Shown here piece after piece: positions 24,860 to 33,176 of a stretch of DNA of 64,000 bases. The position numbers and the translations under genes are program-made. A model generated the notes under the pieces. That model was given only the letters and a program-made list of their open reading frames with translations, ran no database searches and was not told the DNA's origin. The first letter of the stretch is position 1. The number at the start of each line of letters is the position of its first letter. The DNA is from DASSBR01 sp035688265 (GTDB lineage Bacteria > Pseudomonadota > Gammaproteobacteria > Natronospirales > DASSBR01), in contig DASSNE010000056.1 in the NCBI GenBank assembly GCA_035688265.1, forward strand, positions 1 to 64,000, written 5' to 3'.

Positions 24860-25969
24860 CTACAGCGAAGGCATTACTGATGAGTAGCGACCTGTGTCGA
24901 ACAACTCCTCCTGCACCGCGAAATCCTGGCGATCCACAAAGCCCGACAGGCCGACGCCGACCAGCCGGTAGAGATCGTCGGCGGGGCGCTCGACCCGCGC
25001 GCGCAGCGCACACGCCAGGTCGGCCACGTCTTCGGCCGAGGCTGGATAGGCCGGCGGCGTGAAGCTGCGCGTGAGAATCCGAAAATCGGCCGTCTTCAAC
25101 TTGAGTACGACGGTGCGGGCGATGCGGTCTTCCTCGCGGCTTGCGGCGGCCCAGGTCTTTTCGGCCAGCCGGCGAATGTGCCGTTCGATTTGATCGAGCG
25201 TCAGGTCGTGCTCGAAGGTGTCTTCGGCCGAGACCTGCAATGTCGGCCGGTCGGGCTCGACGGCGCGGTCGTCGATGCCGCGGGCGAGTTCGTACAACCG
25301 CTGACCCCAGCGGCCGAAGCGTTGTTCGAGCGTGGCGGCCGGCACGGCGCGCAGATCGCCGATCGTGGCGATGCCCATTTCCGCGAGCTTGCGGTTCATG
25401 ACCTTGCCGACGCCGGGAACTTTGCCGACCGCAAGCGGCGTCAGGAAGGCCTCGACGCGCGCCGGCCGGATCACCATGAGGCCGTCCGGCTTGCGCCAGT
25501 CCGACGCGATTTTCGCGAGGTACTTATTGGGCGCGACGCCTGCCGAGGCGGTCAGGCCGGTTTCGGCGCGAATCGATTTGCGGATGGCCTGCGCGATCGC
25601 GGTCGCCGATGGCAAGGGGCGCTTGGGCACGGTGACGTCGAGATAAGCCTCGTCGAGCGACAGCGGTTCGATGAGGTCCGTGTAGCGCGCAAAAATCTCC
25701 CGCACCTGCCGCGACACGGCCTTGTAGCGCGGAAAGTCCGGGGGCACGAAGACGGCCTGCGGGCACAGCCGCTCGGCCCGCGCCGCCGGCATCGCCGAAT
25801 GAATGCCGAAGCGGCGCGCTTCGTAGCTCGCCGCGCAGACCACGGAACGCGCGCCGCGCCAGGCGACGACGACCGGCCGCCCGCGCAGCGCCGGATCGTC
25901 GCGCTGCTCGACCGACGCGTAGAACGCGTCCATGTCGATGTGCACGATCTTGCGTTGCGGTGCGGCCAT
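24860..25969 (-). CDS. dinB: DNA polymerase IV (Y family)
   Basis: Translesion polymerase of 369 residues. IVHIDMDAFYASVEQ (first Asp pair), YEARRFGIHSAMPA, SLDEAYLDVT (catalytic Asp-Glu), SAGVAPNKYLAKIASDWRKP (palm/fingers) and VPGVGKVMNRKLAEMGI (HhH) are in order; the little-finger domain occupies ~240-345. It extends mismatched ends and is usually SOS-induced. No typical LexA box was recognised in the short upstream stretch. Start at 25969 (MAAPQRKIVHIDMDAF) was preferred to upstream ATGs that add an unlike tail. Confidence 0.94.
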   Translation of the reverse strand: MAAPQRKIVHIDMDAFYASVEQRDDPALRGRPVVVAWRGARSVVCAASYEARRFGIHSAMPAARAERLCPQAVFVPPDFPRYKAVSRQVREIFARYTDLIEPLSLDEAYLDVTVPKRPLPSATAIAQAIRKSIRAETGLTASAGVAPNKYLAKIASDWRKPDGLMVIRPARVEAFLTPLAVGKVPGVGKVMNRKLAEMGIATIGDLRAVPAATLEQRFGRWGQRLYELARGIDDRAVEPDRPTLQVSAEDTFEHDLTLDQIERHIRRLAEKTWAAASREEDRIARTVVLKLKTADFRILTRSFTPPAYPASAEDVADLACALRARVERPADDLYRLVGVGLSGFVDRQDFAVQEELFDTGRYSSVMPSL

Positions 25970-26143
25970 CCGAAATATTGTATCGCGCCCTCGTCCATGA
26001 TGATCTGGAAGCCGTAGAGCACTCTGTCTCGCCAGATGCAACCGGTACGGCACCTCATTCATGGCGCATTTTGGGTGCAAAATCCGATGCAGCGGCTATA
26101 CTTTGAACTGGTTCACTAGGGAAAGCCCGCTCGGGGAAACGCC

Positions 26144-27268
26144 ATGGAACGACATACCTCGCTATACCTTGACGTCATGCGGTTCAGTGCCGCGGCGGCC
26201 GTATTCTGCGCACACTTCTCCTCCCAACGTTATTCCGCCGGCTTGTTCTGGCAGATGGAACACTACGGCGGCCAGGCGGTGATGATCTTTTTCGTCCTGT
26301 CCGGTTTCGTCATTTCGTATACCGCCGACACGCGCGACGACACTCTCCGGGTGTTCATGCGCAACCGGCTGGCGCGCATGTACTCGGTGGTAGTGCCGGC
26401 CTTGATCCTGACTGTGGCCGCCGATTCGATCGGTCTGGCGCTGGCTCCGGATTTGTACTCGCCGACGTGGGGTTTCCAGAACAACATGCCATTTGTGCAG
26501 TCGCTGCTGACGCTGACATTTCTGACCCAAGCGTGGGGCATGCACGTTCAGCCGTTTTCGATGGGGCCGTTCTGGTCTCTCAGCTACGAATTCTGGTATT
26601 ACATCCTGTTTGCCACGCTCATGTTCCTGCGCGGGCGCAAGCAATTCGTCGTGCTGGGTCTCGCGATCCTCATTGTCGGTGCACCGATTCTTCTGCTGCT
26701 GCCCGTGTGGTGGCTGGGCGTGATGACCTACCGTTTCACCAAGCGTCACCGCGTTTCCGAGCCGGTAGGCTACATCCTGTTCATCGGCTCGTTCGTCGCG
26801 TTTGCAGCGTTGCAGGTAATGCCCGGTCGTGACGGGCTCGATCCATGGTTCCACGACCACATCTGGCCCTATGTGAATCGAGAGTTCTTCCCGCCGATCA
26901 ATCTGATATTCGACTGGATGCTGGGTCTGCTGGTTGCAGCCAATATTCTGGGTTTCAATGCCATCGGGCACCGGGTGATCGTGCCACTGCAGCGTGTCAA
27001 GCGCCCAATCCGATACATCGCCGGCCTGACGTTTTCGCTGTACCTGTACCATATGCCGCTGCTGCAATTGGGTGCGGCTGTCTACGGCGATCATCCGAAT
27101 TCATGGGGCCAGAAAGTCTTTTTGCTGTCGACCGTGCCGATCATCATCTGGTTAATCGGCTCGGTTACAGAGCATAAAAAAGAGGTCGCCCGCAATATGA
27201 TTTTGTTCGTAGAAAACGCGGCGCAGTCAGGCTACGCGAAGGTTAGTGGGCGGCTTGGGCAGGCCTAA
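26144..27268 (+). CDS. Acyltransferase 3 family membrane protein
   Basis: Integral membrane O-acyltransferase (family 3, OafA-like) of 374 residues with about ten hydrophobic helices. The beginning RHTSLYLDVMRFSAAAAVFCAHF carries the conserved His of helix 1, and FFVLSGFVISY plus RNRLARMYSVVVPAL contain the family R-x-R-type region; FWSLSYEFWYY is also typical. Such enzymes add acetyl groups to surface polysaccharides or peptidoglycan. It stands alone; no sugar genes flank it. ATG at 26144 follows the gap after dinB. Confidence 0.88.
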   Translation: MERHTSLYLDVMRFSAAAAVFCAHFSSQRYSAGLFWQMEHYGGQAVMIFFVLSGFVISYTADTRDDTLRVFMRNRLARMYSVVVPALILTVAADSIGLALAPDLYSPTWGFQNNMPFVQSLLTLTFLTQAWGMHVQPFSMGPFWSLSYEFWYYILFATLMFLRGRKQFVVLGLAILIVGAPILLLLPVWWLGVMTYRFTKRHRVSEPVGYILFIGSFVAFAALQVMPGRDGLDPWFHDHIWPYVNREFFPPINLIFDWMLGLLVAANILGFNAIGHRVIVPLQRVKRPIRYIAGLTFSLYLYHMPLLQLGAAVYGDHPNSWGQKVFLLSTVPIIIWLIGSVTEHKKEVARNMILFVENAAQSGYAKVSGRLGQA

Positions 27269-27355
27269 TGCTCAAGTTGCCTATTACCAACTGTGCACAG
27301 CTTCCCGCCGCGCAGGCGAAAATGCTAATCTCGGGTTTTGCGCAGGGATGCCGCT

Positions 27356-27814
27356 ATGCCTGAATCCTCCGAAACACTGCCCCGTCTCGTCGGTCTGAAC
27401 CACATCGCCCTCGAAGTGGGCGATGTCGAAGACGCGCTGACGTTTTACGGCAAGCTGTTCGACATCAACTTGCGCGGCCGCGGAGATGGCCGCGCGTTCA
27501 TCGACATGGGCGACCAGTTCATCGCGCTGTTCGAAGGCGGTTCGCGCGTGGCGGACGACCATCGGCACATCGGGCTGGTGGTCGACAACAAGGCGGCCGT
27601 GCGTGAGCGCCTCGATCAGCTTCGCATCAAGATATTGTCCGACCGCTTCCTCGACTTCCGCGATCCGTGGGGCAATCGTATCCAGATCATCGACTACGCC
27701 GACATCCAGTTCACCAAGGCGCCGGCGGTGCTGAAGGGGATGGGGCTGGACGGGCTTGAGAAATCGGACGACGCAAAACAACAGTTGCGGGACAAGGGGA
27801 TGGCGCCGACGTAA
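27356..27814 (+). CDS. VOC (glyoxalase/bleomycin resistance) family protein
   Basis: Single VOC module pair of 152 residues. LNHIALEVGDVEDALTFYGKLF (first beta-alpha-beta with the His ligand) and the DFRDPWGNRIQIIDY ending (Glu position replaced by Gln) are clear. The second metal-side Glu appears to be missing, so metal binding or catalysis may differ from glyoxalase. No neighbour suggests a substrate. ATG at 27356 begins the family-like MPESSETLPRLVGLNH. Confidence 0.8.
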   Translation: MPESSETLPRLVGLNHIALEVGDVEDALTFYGKLFDINLRGRGDGRAFIDMGDQFIALFEGGSRVADDHRHIGLVVDNKAAVRERLDQLRIKILSDRFLDFRDPWGNRIQIIDYADIQFTKAPAVLKGMGLDGLEKSDDAKQQLRDKGMAPT

Positions 27815-27840
27815 GCTCGAGCGTCATTGTCGATCCCTTC

Positions 27841-28512
27841 TTATTGCCAGCTTCTCACAGCCCGCTGAGCCTTATCGTTCAACGGTCGCGCAAGCAGCCC
27901 GGTATTGCTGATCCACACCTGGTAACGCGCTCCATCGGTCATCGGCAGATAGGTTGCGCTGCCGTAGCTGGCGTCGATGAACGGCAGCCAGCCGGCTTCA
28001 TTATGAGCCAGGTTCCAGAGGCTGATCCCTTTCGGGTCGCTCAAGCCGACCACACTCGGCGGTGCGGTCTGAGCCTGGTGCAGGTTGTCGTAGCGACCGT
28101 GGATACGCTCGATACGATAGAGCGGATCGAATCCCAGCAGCGTCGCGACGCTTTTCCATTTGAGGATGCGCGCGTCGAGTTGCCATTCGTCGCCGCGCAG
28201 GGTGACCTGCCGGTCGCGGCCGTCGGGAAAATGCAGGTCGACGGCAAATTGCTGCGGGCCCAGTTGCGCGAAGCTCAGCTCGGCCACCGGCCGCTCGTTG
28301 GTGAAACGCTGCCAGGTGAGGAGGTTGAGGCCGATCAGCAGCGCCACCGCGGCAATGAGCGCGATGCAGCAGCCGCTCAACGTTTGCAGCGAACCGCGTA
28401 CGAGCTGGCGGCGCCGAAAGCGCAACAGGCCGGACAGGATAACCAGCAGCGCGAACGCGGCGATCACGATCACCGCGAGGTACAGCCAGCCACTTGTCCC
28501 CAATCCGTTCAT
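27841..28512 (-). CDS. Membrane protein of unknown function
   Basis: Protein of 223 residues with two N-terminal membrane helices (WLYLAVIVIAAFALLVILSG and LIAAVALLIGLNLLTW) and a soluble, strand-rich C-terminal domain (~75-223) containing LHFPDGRDRQVTLRGDEWQL and DASYGSATYLPMTDGARYQV. The domain should face the periplasm if the helices form a hairpin. I do not recognise the family with certainty. AAAGGA lies a few bases upstream of ATG 28512. It is divergent from lptM (48 bp between start codons). Confidence 0.75.
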   Translation of the reverse strand: MNGLGTSGWLYLAVIVIAAFALLVILSGLLRFRRRQLVRGSLQTLSGCCIALIAAVALLIGLNLLTWQRFTNERPVAELSFAQLGPQQFAVDLHFPDGRDRQVTLRGDEWQLDARILKWKSVATLLGFDPLYRIERIHGRYDNLHQAQTAPPSVVGLSDPKGISLWNLAHNEAGWLPFIDASYGSATYLPMTDGARYQVWISNTGLLARPLNDKAQRAVRSWQ

Positions 28513-28559
28513 GCGGGTTCCTTTATACTCTCGTTTTTGTCCGAATCCGAGAAAGCGCC

Positions 28560-28721
28560 ATGCGCCTTTTTGCACTACTGGTACTCATAAGCCTGCTCGC
28601 CGGTTGCGGGCAGAAGGGGCCACTGTATCTGCCGCAGACAAAACCGGCGCCGGCGCATCCCGCCACGCCCGTACCGGCGACTGCCTCACTGCCGCAACCC
28701 ACGACCCTGCCGCCGCAATGA
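28560..28721 (+). CDS. lptM: LptM, LPS translocon maturation lipoprotein
   Basis: Tiny lipoprotein (53 residues). Signal MRLFALLVLISLLAGC with lipobox LAGC, then the diagnostic GQKGPLYLP followed by a Pro/Ala/Thr-rich tail. LptM helps LptD form its disulfides and mature at the BAM complex in the outer membrane. In E. coli it lies next to dapF; here its stop overlaps the polA start (ATGA), so it is co-expressed with DNA polymerase I. Confidence 0.85.
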   Translation: MRLFALLVLISLLAGCGQKGPLYLPQTKPAPAHPATPVPATASLPQPTTLPPQ

Positions 28722-31396
28722 CAACAGCCAGAACTCTCGTCCTCGTCGACGGCTCATCCTACCTGTATCGCGCCTTTTACGCGCTGCCGCCGCTGGCCAA
28801 CGCGGCCGGCGAGCCGACCGGCGCGGTGTACGGCGTGGTCAACATGCTGAACAAGCTGGTCAACGATTACCAGCCGGAACACATCGCGGTGGTGTTCGAT
28901 GCGCGCGGCAAGACGTTTCGCGACGAACTGTTCGCCGAGTACAAGGCCAACCGCGAAGCCATGCCGGACGATTTGTCGGCGCAGTTCGAGCCGCTGCAAA
29001 CGATTATCCAGGCGCGCGGCTGGCCGCTGTTGCAGGTGCCGGGCGTCGAGGCGGACGACGTGATCGGCACGCTGGCGCGCCAGGCGTCGCAGGCGGGCCT
29101 CAAGGTCGTAATTTCGACCGGCGACAAGGACATGGCGCAGCTCGTCGACGGCAACGTGACGCTGATCAACACGATGAGCAACACGATCCTCGATGCCGAC
29201 GGCGTCAGGGAAAAGTTCGGCGTCGGACCGGAAGGCATCATCGACTACCTCGCACTGGTCGGCGACACGTCCGACAATATTCCCGGCGTGCCCAAGGTGG
29301 GACCGAAGACCGCGTCGAAGTGGCTGGCCGAGTACGGCTCGCTCGACGGGATCATCGCGCATGCCGAGGAGATCAAGGGCAAAGTCGGCGAAAGTTTCCG
29401 CGACAACATCAATCAGCTTGAACTGTCGCGCCGGCTGGCGACGATTCGCTGCGATGTCGAACTGGAGTTCAAGCCGGAAGACCTGGTCGCGTGCGCGCCG
29501 GACATCGAGACGCTGCGCGAGACTTATGTGCATCTCGGCTTTTCGAGCTGGCTGAAGGAGTTGCCGACCGAAACGGCGGCGGAAGCCGCGCGCGAGTATG
29601 AAACGGTGCTGACGCTAGACGCGCTCGAGCGCTGGATCGAGCGACTCCGCCAATCGGAGTTGTTCGCGTTCGATACCGAAACCACCAGCATCGATTACAT
29701 GCAGGCGGAGCTCGTCGGGCTGTCGTTTTCGATCGAGCCGGGCGAAGCGGCCTACGTGCCGGTTGCGCACACCTATCCCGGCGCACCGGAACAACTTGAT
29801 CGCGAGACGGTGCTGGCGAAACTCAAGCCGCTGCTGGAGGACCCGGCGCAGGCCAAGGTCGGCCACCACATGAAATACGATGCCCACGTGCTCGCGCGCT
29901 ACGGCATCGAACTCAACGGCATCGCCTTCGATACGATGCTCGAATCCTACGTCCTCGACAGCACCGCCAGCCGCCACGACATGGATTCGCTGGCGCTCAA
30001 GTACCTGGGACTCGAAACGATTCATTACGAAGACGTGGCCGGCAAGGGCGCAAAGCAGATTCGGTTCGACGAGGTCGATATCGAAGCGGCCACCGAGTAC
30101 GCCGCCGAAGATGCGGACGTGACGCTGAAGCTGCACCGCGAACTGTGGCCGAGGCTCGAAGCGGAACCGCGCCTGGCTGCATTATTCAGCGATCTTGAGA
30201 TGCCGCTCGCGCGCGTGCTGTTCAGGATGGAGCACACCGGCGTGCTGGTCGACTGCAACATGCTCAATATGCAGAGCAACGAGATCCGCGCGAAGATGGC
30301 GGCGCTGGAAAGGGAAGCGCACGATCTCGCCGGCGGCCCGTTCAATCTGGGTTCGCCGAAGCAGTTGCAGCAGATTTTCTTCGAGCAACTCGGCCTGCCG
30401 ATTCTGCGCAAGACGCCCAAAGGTCAACCGTCGACCGCCGAAGACGTGCTGCAGGAACTCGCCGCGGATTTCGACCTGCCGCGGGTGATCCTCGACTACC
30501 GCGCGCTCAGCAAGCTCAAATCAACTTATACCGACCGGCTGCCGGAATGCGTCTCTTCGAGCAGCGGCCGCGTTCACACCTCTTATCATCAGGCGGTCGC
30601 GGCAACCGGCCGGCTGTCGTCGTCCGACCCGAACCTGCAGAACATCCCGGTGCGTACGGCCGAAGGCCGCCGGATTCGCCAGGCGTTCATTGCGCCGCCG
30701 GGCAGCAAGATCGTCGCGGCCGATTATTCGCAAATCGAATTGCGCATCATGGCGCACCTGTCCGGCGACGCCGCGCTGCAAAAAGCGTTTTCCACCGGCG
30801 AGGATATTCATCGCGCCACCGCGGCCGAAGTGTTCGGCCTGGATCCGGACGAGGTCGGCAACGACCAACGGCGTTCCGCCAAGGCGATCAACTTCGGCCT
30901 GATCTACGGCATGTCCGCGTTCGGCCTCGGCCGCCAACTCGGCATCGACCGCGGTCAGGCGCAGGATTATATCGACCGCTACTTCGACCGTTATCCGGGC
31001 GTCAAGCGCTTCATGGACCACACGCGCGAGCTGGCCCATGAGCAAGGCTACGTCGAAACGGTGTTCGGCCGCCGCCTCTACCTGCCGGACATCAACTCGC
31101 GCAACGGCCAGCGTCGCCAGTACGCCGAGCGCACCGCGATCAACGCGCCGATGCAAGGCACCGCGGCCGATATCATCAAGCGCGCGATGCTCGCGGTACA
31201 GGCCTGGCTCGACGAATCCGGTATCGACGCCCGTATGGTGATGCAGGTCCACGACGAACTGGTGTTTGAAGTAGCCGAAGGGGCGCTCGATGAACTGCGC
31301 GCCGAGGCCACCCGGCTGATGGAATCAGCTGCGACCCTGGCGGTGCCGTTGCGAGTGGACGTTGGCATCGGCACGAATTGGGATGAAGCGCATTAG
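28718..31396 (+). CDS. polA: DNA polymerase I
   Basis: Full-length PolA of 892 residues. 5'-3' exonuclease/flap domain ~1-290 (LVLVDGSSYLYRAFYALP, ISTGDKDMAQLVD, GDTSDNIPGVPKVGPKTA); 3'-5' proofreading domain ~310-500 with intact exo motif FAFDTETTS (near residue 318); polymerase domain ~520-892 with ADYSQIELRIMAH, RRSAKAINFGLIYG, NAPMQGTAADIIKRAM and MQVHDELVFEV. It fills Okazaki gaps and acts in repair. ATG overlaps the lptM stop. Downstream lies an sRNA gene then engB, as in other gammaproteobacteria. Confidence 0.97.
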   Translation: MTTARTLVLVDGSSYLYRAFYALPPLANAAGEPTGAVYGVVNMLNKLVNDYQPEHIAVVFDARGKTFRDELFAEYKANREAMPDDLSAQFEPLQTIIQARGWPLLQVPGVEADDVIGTLARQASQAGLKVVISTGDKDMAQLVDGNVTLINTMSNTILDADGVREKFGVGPEGIIDYLALVGDTSDNIPGVPKVGPKTASKWLAEYGSLDGIIAHAEEIKGKVGESFRDNINQLELSRRLATIRCDVELEFKPEDLVACAPDIETLRETYVHLGFSSWLKELPTETAAEAAREYETVLTLDALERWIERLRQSELFAFDTETTSIDYMQAELVGLSFSIEPGEAAYVPVAHTYPGAPEQLDRETVLAKLKPLLEDPAQAKVGHHMKYDAHVLARYGIELNGIAFDTMLESYVLDSTASRHDMDSLALKYLGLETIHYEDVAGKGAKQIRFDEVDIEAATEYAAEDADVTLKLHRELWPRLEAEPRLAALFSDLEMPLARVLFRMEHTGVLVDCNMLNMQSNEIRAKMAALEREAHDLAGGPFNLGSPKQLQQIFFEQLGLPILRKTPKGQPSTAEDVLQELAADFDLPRVILDYRALSKLKSTYTDRLPECVSSSSGRVHTSYHQAVAATGRLSSSDPNLQNIPVRTAEGRRIRQAFIAPPGSKIVAADYSQIELRIMAHLSGDAALQKAFSTGEDIHRATAAEVFGLDPDEVGNDQRRSAKAINFGLIYGMSAFGLGRQLGIDRGQAQDYIDRYFDRYPGVKRFMDHTRELAHEQGYVETVFGRRLYLPDINSRNGQRRQYAERTAINAPMQGTAADIIKRAMLAVQAWLDESGIDARMVMQVHDELVFEVAEGALDELRAEATRLMESAATLAVPLRVDVGIGTNWDEAH

Positions 31397-31540
31397 TACA
31401 GTAAAGATAAGGAGTGGCAGCCGCCGGGAAAGGTGCTATGCTGAAGTTAGGCCAAAAAAATAATTCGAGGGAAAACCCTTGAATGGAAACAAAAAAGTGA
31501 CGCAGTTCAAAAAAATTTTTGAATTTTTGGCTTTGACCCA

Positions 31541-31569
31541 TTGAACTTTTGGTTGCGGCGCCTTACTAA
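31541..31569 (+). promoter_or_regulatory. Promoter of the polA-engB small RNA
   Basis: A -35 TTGAAC (31541-31546) and -10 TACTAA (31564-31569) are spaced 17 bp; transcription would begin near 31575. An A/T-tract dyad, TTCAAAAAAATTTTTGAA at 31506-31523, lies just upstream and could act as an UP-element-like bend. The stretch 31397-31540 otherwise holds only a small hairpin around 31463-31482 and no open reading frame of note. Confidence 0.5.
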
Positions 31570-31574
31570 TGACT

Positions 31575-31695
31575 GTGAGCGCCGCAATGACGCTCGTCCG
31601 CTCCCCTCCCTGAGCGGACAAGCCATCCGGTCTTCCCCAAGCCGGATGTGAACTTGCCCCGGTGTTTTCCCCCCTTTAACACCGGGGTTTTTTTT
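31575..31695 (+). ncRNA. sX13-like small regulatory RNA with three C-rich loops
   Basis: About 121 nt, three consecutive hairpins: stem 31596-31603/31612-31619 with loop CCCTCCCT; stem 31624-31630/31642-31648 whose inner part closes a CCCC tetraloop; and the terminator stem 31657-31666/31678-31687 with loop TTCCCCCCTTT and 8 T. The 5' ~20 nt is unpaired. Position between polA and engB, size, and C-rich loops match sX13 of Xanthomonas, which pairs with G-rich Shine-Dalgarno regions; Spot 42 and ErsA occupy the same locus in other groups. Not aligned to a covariance model. Confidence 0.7.
31657..31695 (+). terminator. Rho-independent terminator of the small RNA
   Basis: Perfect 10-bp stem CCCCGGTGTT/AACACCGGGG, 11-nt pyrimidine loop, then eight T. 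It ends the sRNA and also blocks read-through from polA towards the convergent engB. Confidence 0.93.
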
Positions 31696-31706
31696 GCCCG
31701 AAAAAA

Positions 31707-31783
31707 GTAGCTAGTGCTGAGTCGCTAGTAGCTAGTACTGGAAGCGCGCCCTATTCTTCCCCTAGCCACTAGCCACTAGCCAC
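31707..31783. repeat. CTAGT/TAGCCAC-rich repeat containing the engB stop
   Basis: Plus-strand GTAGCTAGTGCTGAGTCGCT and AGTAGCTAGTACTGG at the left, then three tandem copies of the heptamer CTAGCCA at 31762-31782. On the minus strand the heptamers read GTGGCTAGTGGCTAG and provide the last codons and the TAG stop of engB (31769-31771). A related element lies at 53073-53161. Confidence 0.6.
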
Positions 31784-32365
31784 TTCTCTAAGCCACTCGT
31801 CCAGCACGGCGCGCGCTTCATCCACGCCGTCGCCTTTCAGCGACGAAAATACCTGCACCGACACCTGTTCCGGCAGCTCACGCCGCACCGCCGCCAGGGT
31901 GGCGAGTCCGCGCCCGCGGCTCAGCTTGTCGGCCTTGTTCAGCAGAATGTGAACCGGCAGGCCGCTCGGCAGGAACCAGCCGAGCATCTGCCGGTCGAAA
32001 GCTGTGAGCGGATGACGGATGTCCATGATCAGAAACAGCCCGGCCAGCGACTCGCGCCGGCCCAGGTAGCTTTCGATCATGCCGCGCCAGCGCTCCCGCA
32101 CGGCCTGCGGCACACGCGCGAAGCCGTAGCCAGGCAGGTCCACCAGCCGCGCCCCGTCGTCGAGCGCAAAAAAATTGAGTAGTTGGGTGCGACCAGGCGT
32201 CTTGCTGGTGCGCGCGAGCTTGCGAATGCCGGCGATGCGGTTGAGCACGCTGGATTTGCCGACGTTCGAACGACCGGCGAAGGCGATTTCGACGCCGGTG
32301 TCCGGCGGCAGCGACGCCTGCGATGCCGCGCTTTTCATAAAGCGCGCTTGCTGATAGGTGCTCAT
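31769..32365 (-). CDS. engB: Ribosome biogenesis GTPase EngB (YsxC/YihA)
   Basis: Small essential GTPase of 198 residues for 50S subunit assembly. G1 GRSNVGKSS, G2/Thr region SKTPGRTQLLNFF, G3 DLPGYGFA, G4 NKADKL and G5 FSSLKG all in place. The last few residues (VASG) and the stop come from the TAGTGGC heptamer repeat, so the C-terminus may have been rewritten by the repeat. ATG at 32365; convergent with the sRNA. Confidence 0.96.
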   Translation of the reverse strand: MSTYQQARFMKSAASQASLPPDTGVEIAFAGRSNVGKSSVLNRIAGIRKLARTSKTPGRTQLLNFFALDDGARLVDLPGYGFARVPQAVRERWRGMIESYLGRRESLAGLFLIMDIRHPLTAFDRQMLGWFLPSGLPVHILLNKADKLSRGRGLATLAAVRRELPEQVSVQVFSSLKGDGVDEARAVLDEWLREVASG

Positions 32366-32488
32366 GCTGATGCGTTAATGATTGTTGGACGGGCCTGCGG
32401 TAGAATACCGCTTTTGTTTTGCCCGCGCTTCGCGCATGCCCGCCAGGCTTCGCGGCATGCCGCTAGATTAAGGTAAGGGAGCTTCAAC

Positions 32489-33169
32489 GTGATCAAGACG
32501 TTTCTGATGGCAGCGGCCATGGCCGGCGCGCTTGGCTACACGGCGGCGGCGAGCGCTGCCAACGCGACAGGCTATCCGCCGGGCGACCCGCAGGCCGGCC
32601 AGCAGAAGGCGGCGCAGTGCGCAGCCTGTCACGGCGCCGACGGTAACAGCGCCTCCCCACAGTTCCCCAAGCTGGCCGGGCAGGACCCGGCTTACCTCGT
32701 CAAGGAACTCCACGATTTCAAGTCCGGCGCGCGCAAGAACGCGATCATGAACGGCATGGCCGCCGGCCTGAGCGATCAGGACATCGAGAATCTGGCCGCC
32801 TGGTTCTCCAGTCAGAAGATCAAGCCGGGCGCCGCCAATCCCAAGCTCGTCGCGGCCGGGCGCGCGCTCTACATGGGCGGTGACCAGTCGAAGGGCATTC
32901 CCGCCTGCGCCGCCTGTCACGGCCCCACAGGCGCCGGCATGGGGCCCGCCGCGTGGCCGCGTCTGGCCGGCCAGCACGCTGAGTACCTGGTCAGCCAGCT
33001 CAAGGCCTGGCGCAGCGGCTCGCGCGCCAATGATCCGCACGCGATGATGCGCACTGTTGCGAAGAATATGACGGACCAGCAGATCGAGGCGGTGGCATCT
33101 TACCTGCAGGGTCTGCACACCGCCAAGGCGGCCGTCAACCCGATCCCGGGACAGACTGCCGGCGAGTGA
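32489..33169 (+). CDS. Dihaem cytochrome c4
   Basis: Periplasmic electron carrier of 226 residues with a signal peptide (ends ASA near residue 23). Two class I domains each have CAACH: Cys 44/Cys 47/His 48 and Cys 140/Cys 143/His 144; axial Met candidates are in IMNGMA and MMRTVAK. Cytochrome c4 feeds terminal oxidases. GTG start at 32489 with GGGAG 7-8 bp upstream. Followed after 7 bp by two DsbA genes, which could supply disulfide reduction/oxidation for haem attachment, though that link is inference. Confidence 0.94.
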   Translation: MIKTFLMAAAMAGALGYTAAASAANATGYPPGDPQAGQQKAAQCAACHGADGNSASPQFPKLAGQDPAYLVKELHDFKSGARKNAIMNGMAAGLSDQDIENLAAWFSSQKIKPGAANPKLVAAGRALYMGGDQSKGIPACAACHGPTGAGMGPAAWPRLAGQHAEYLVSQLKAWRSGSRANDPHAMMRTVAKNMTDQQIEAVASYLQGLHTAKAAVNPIPGQTAGE

Positions 33170-33176
33170 CAGCGGC

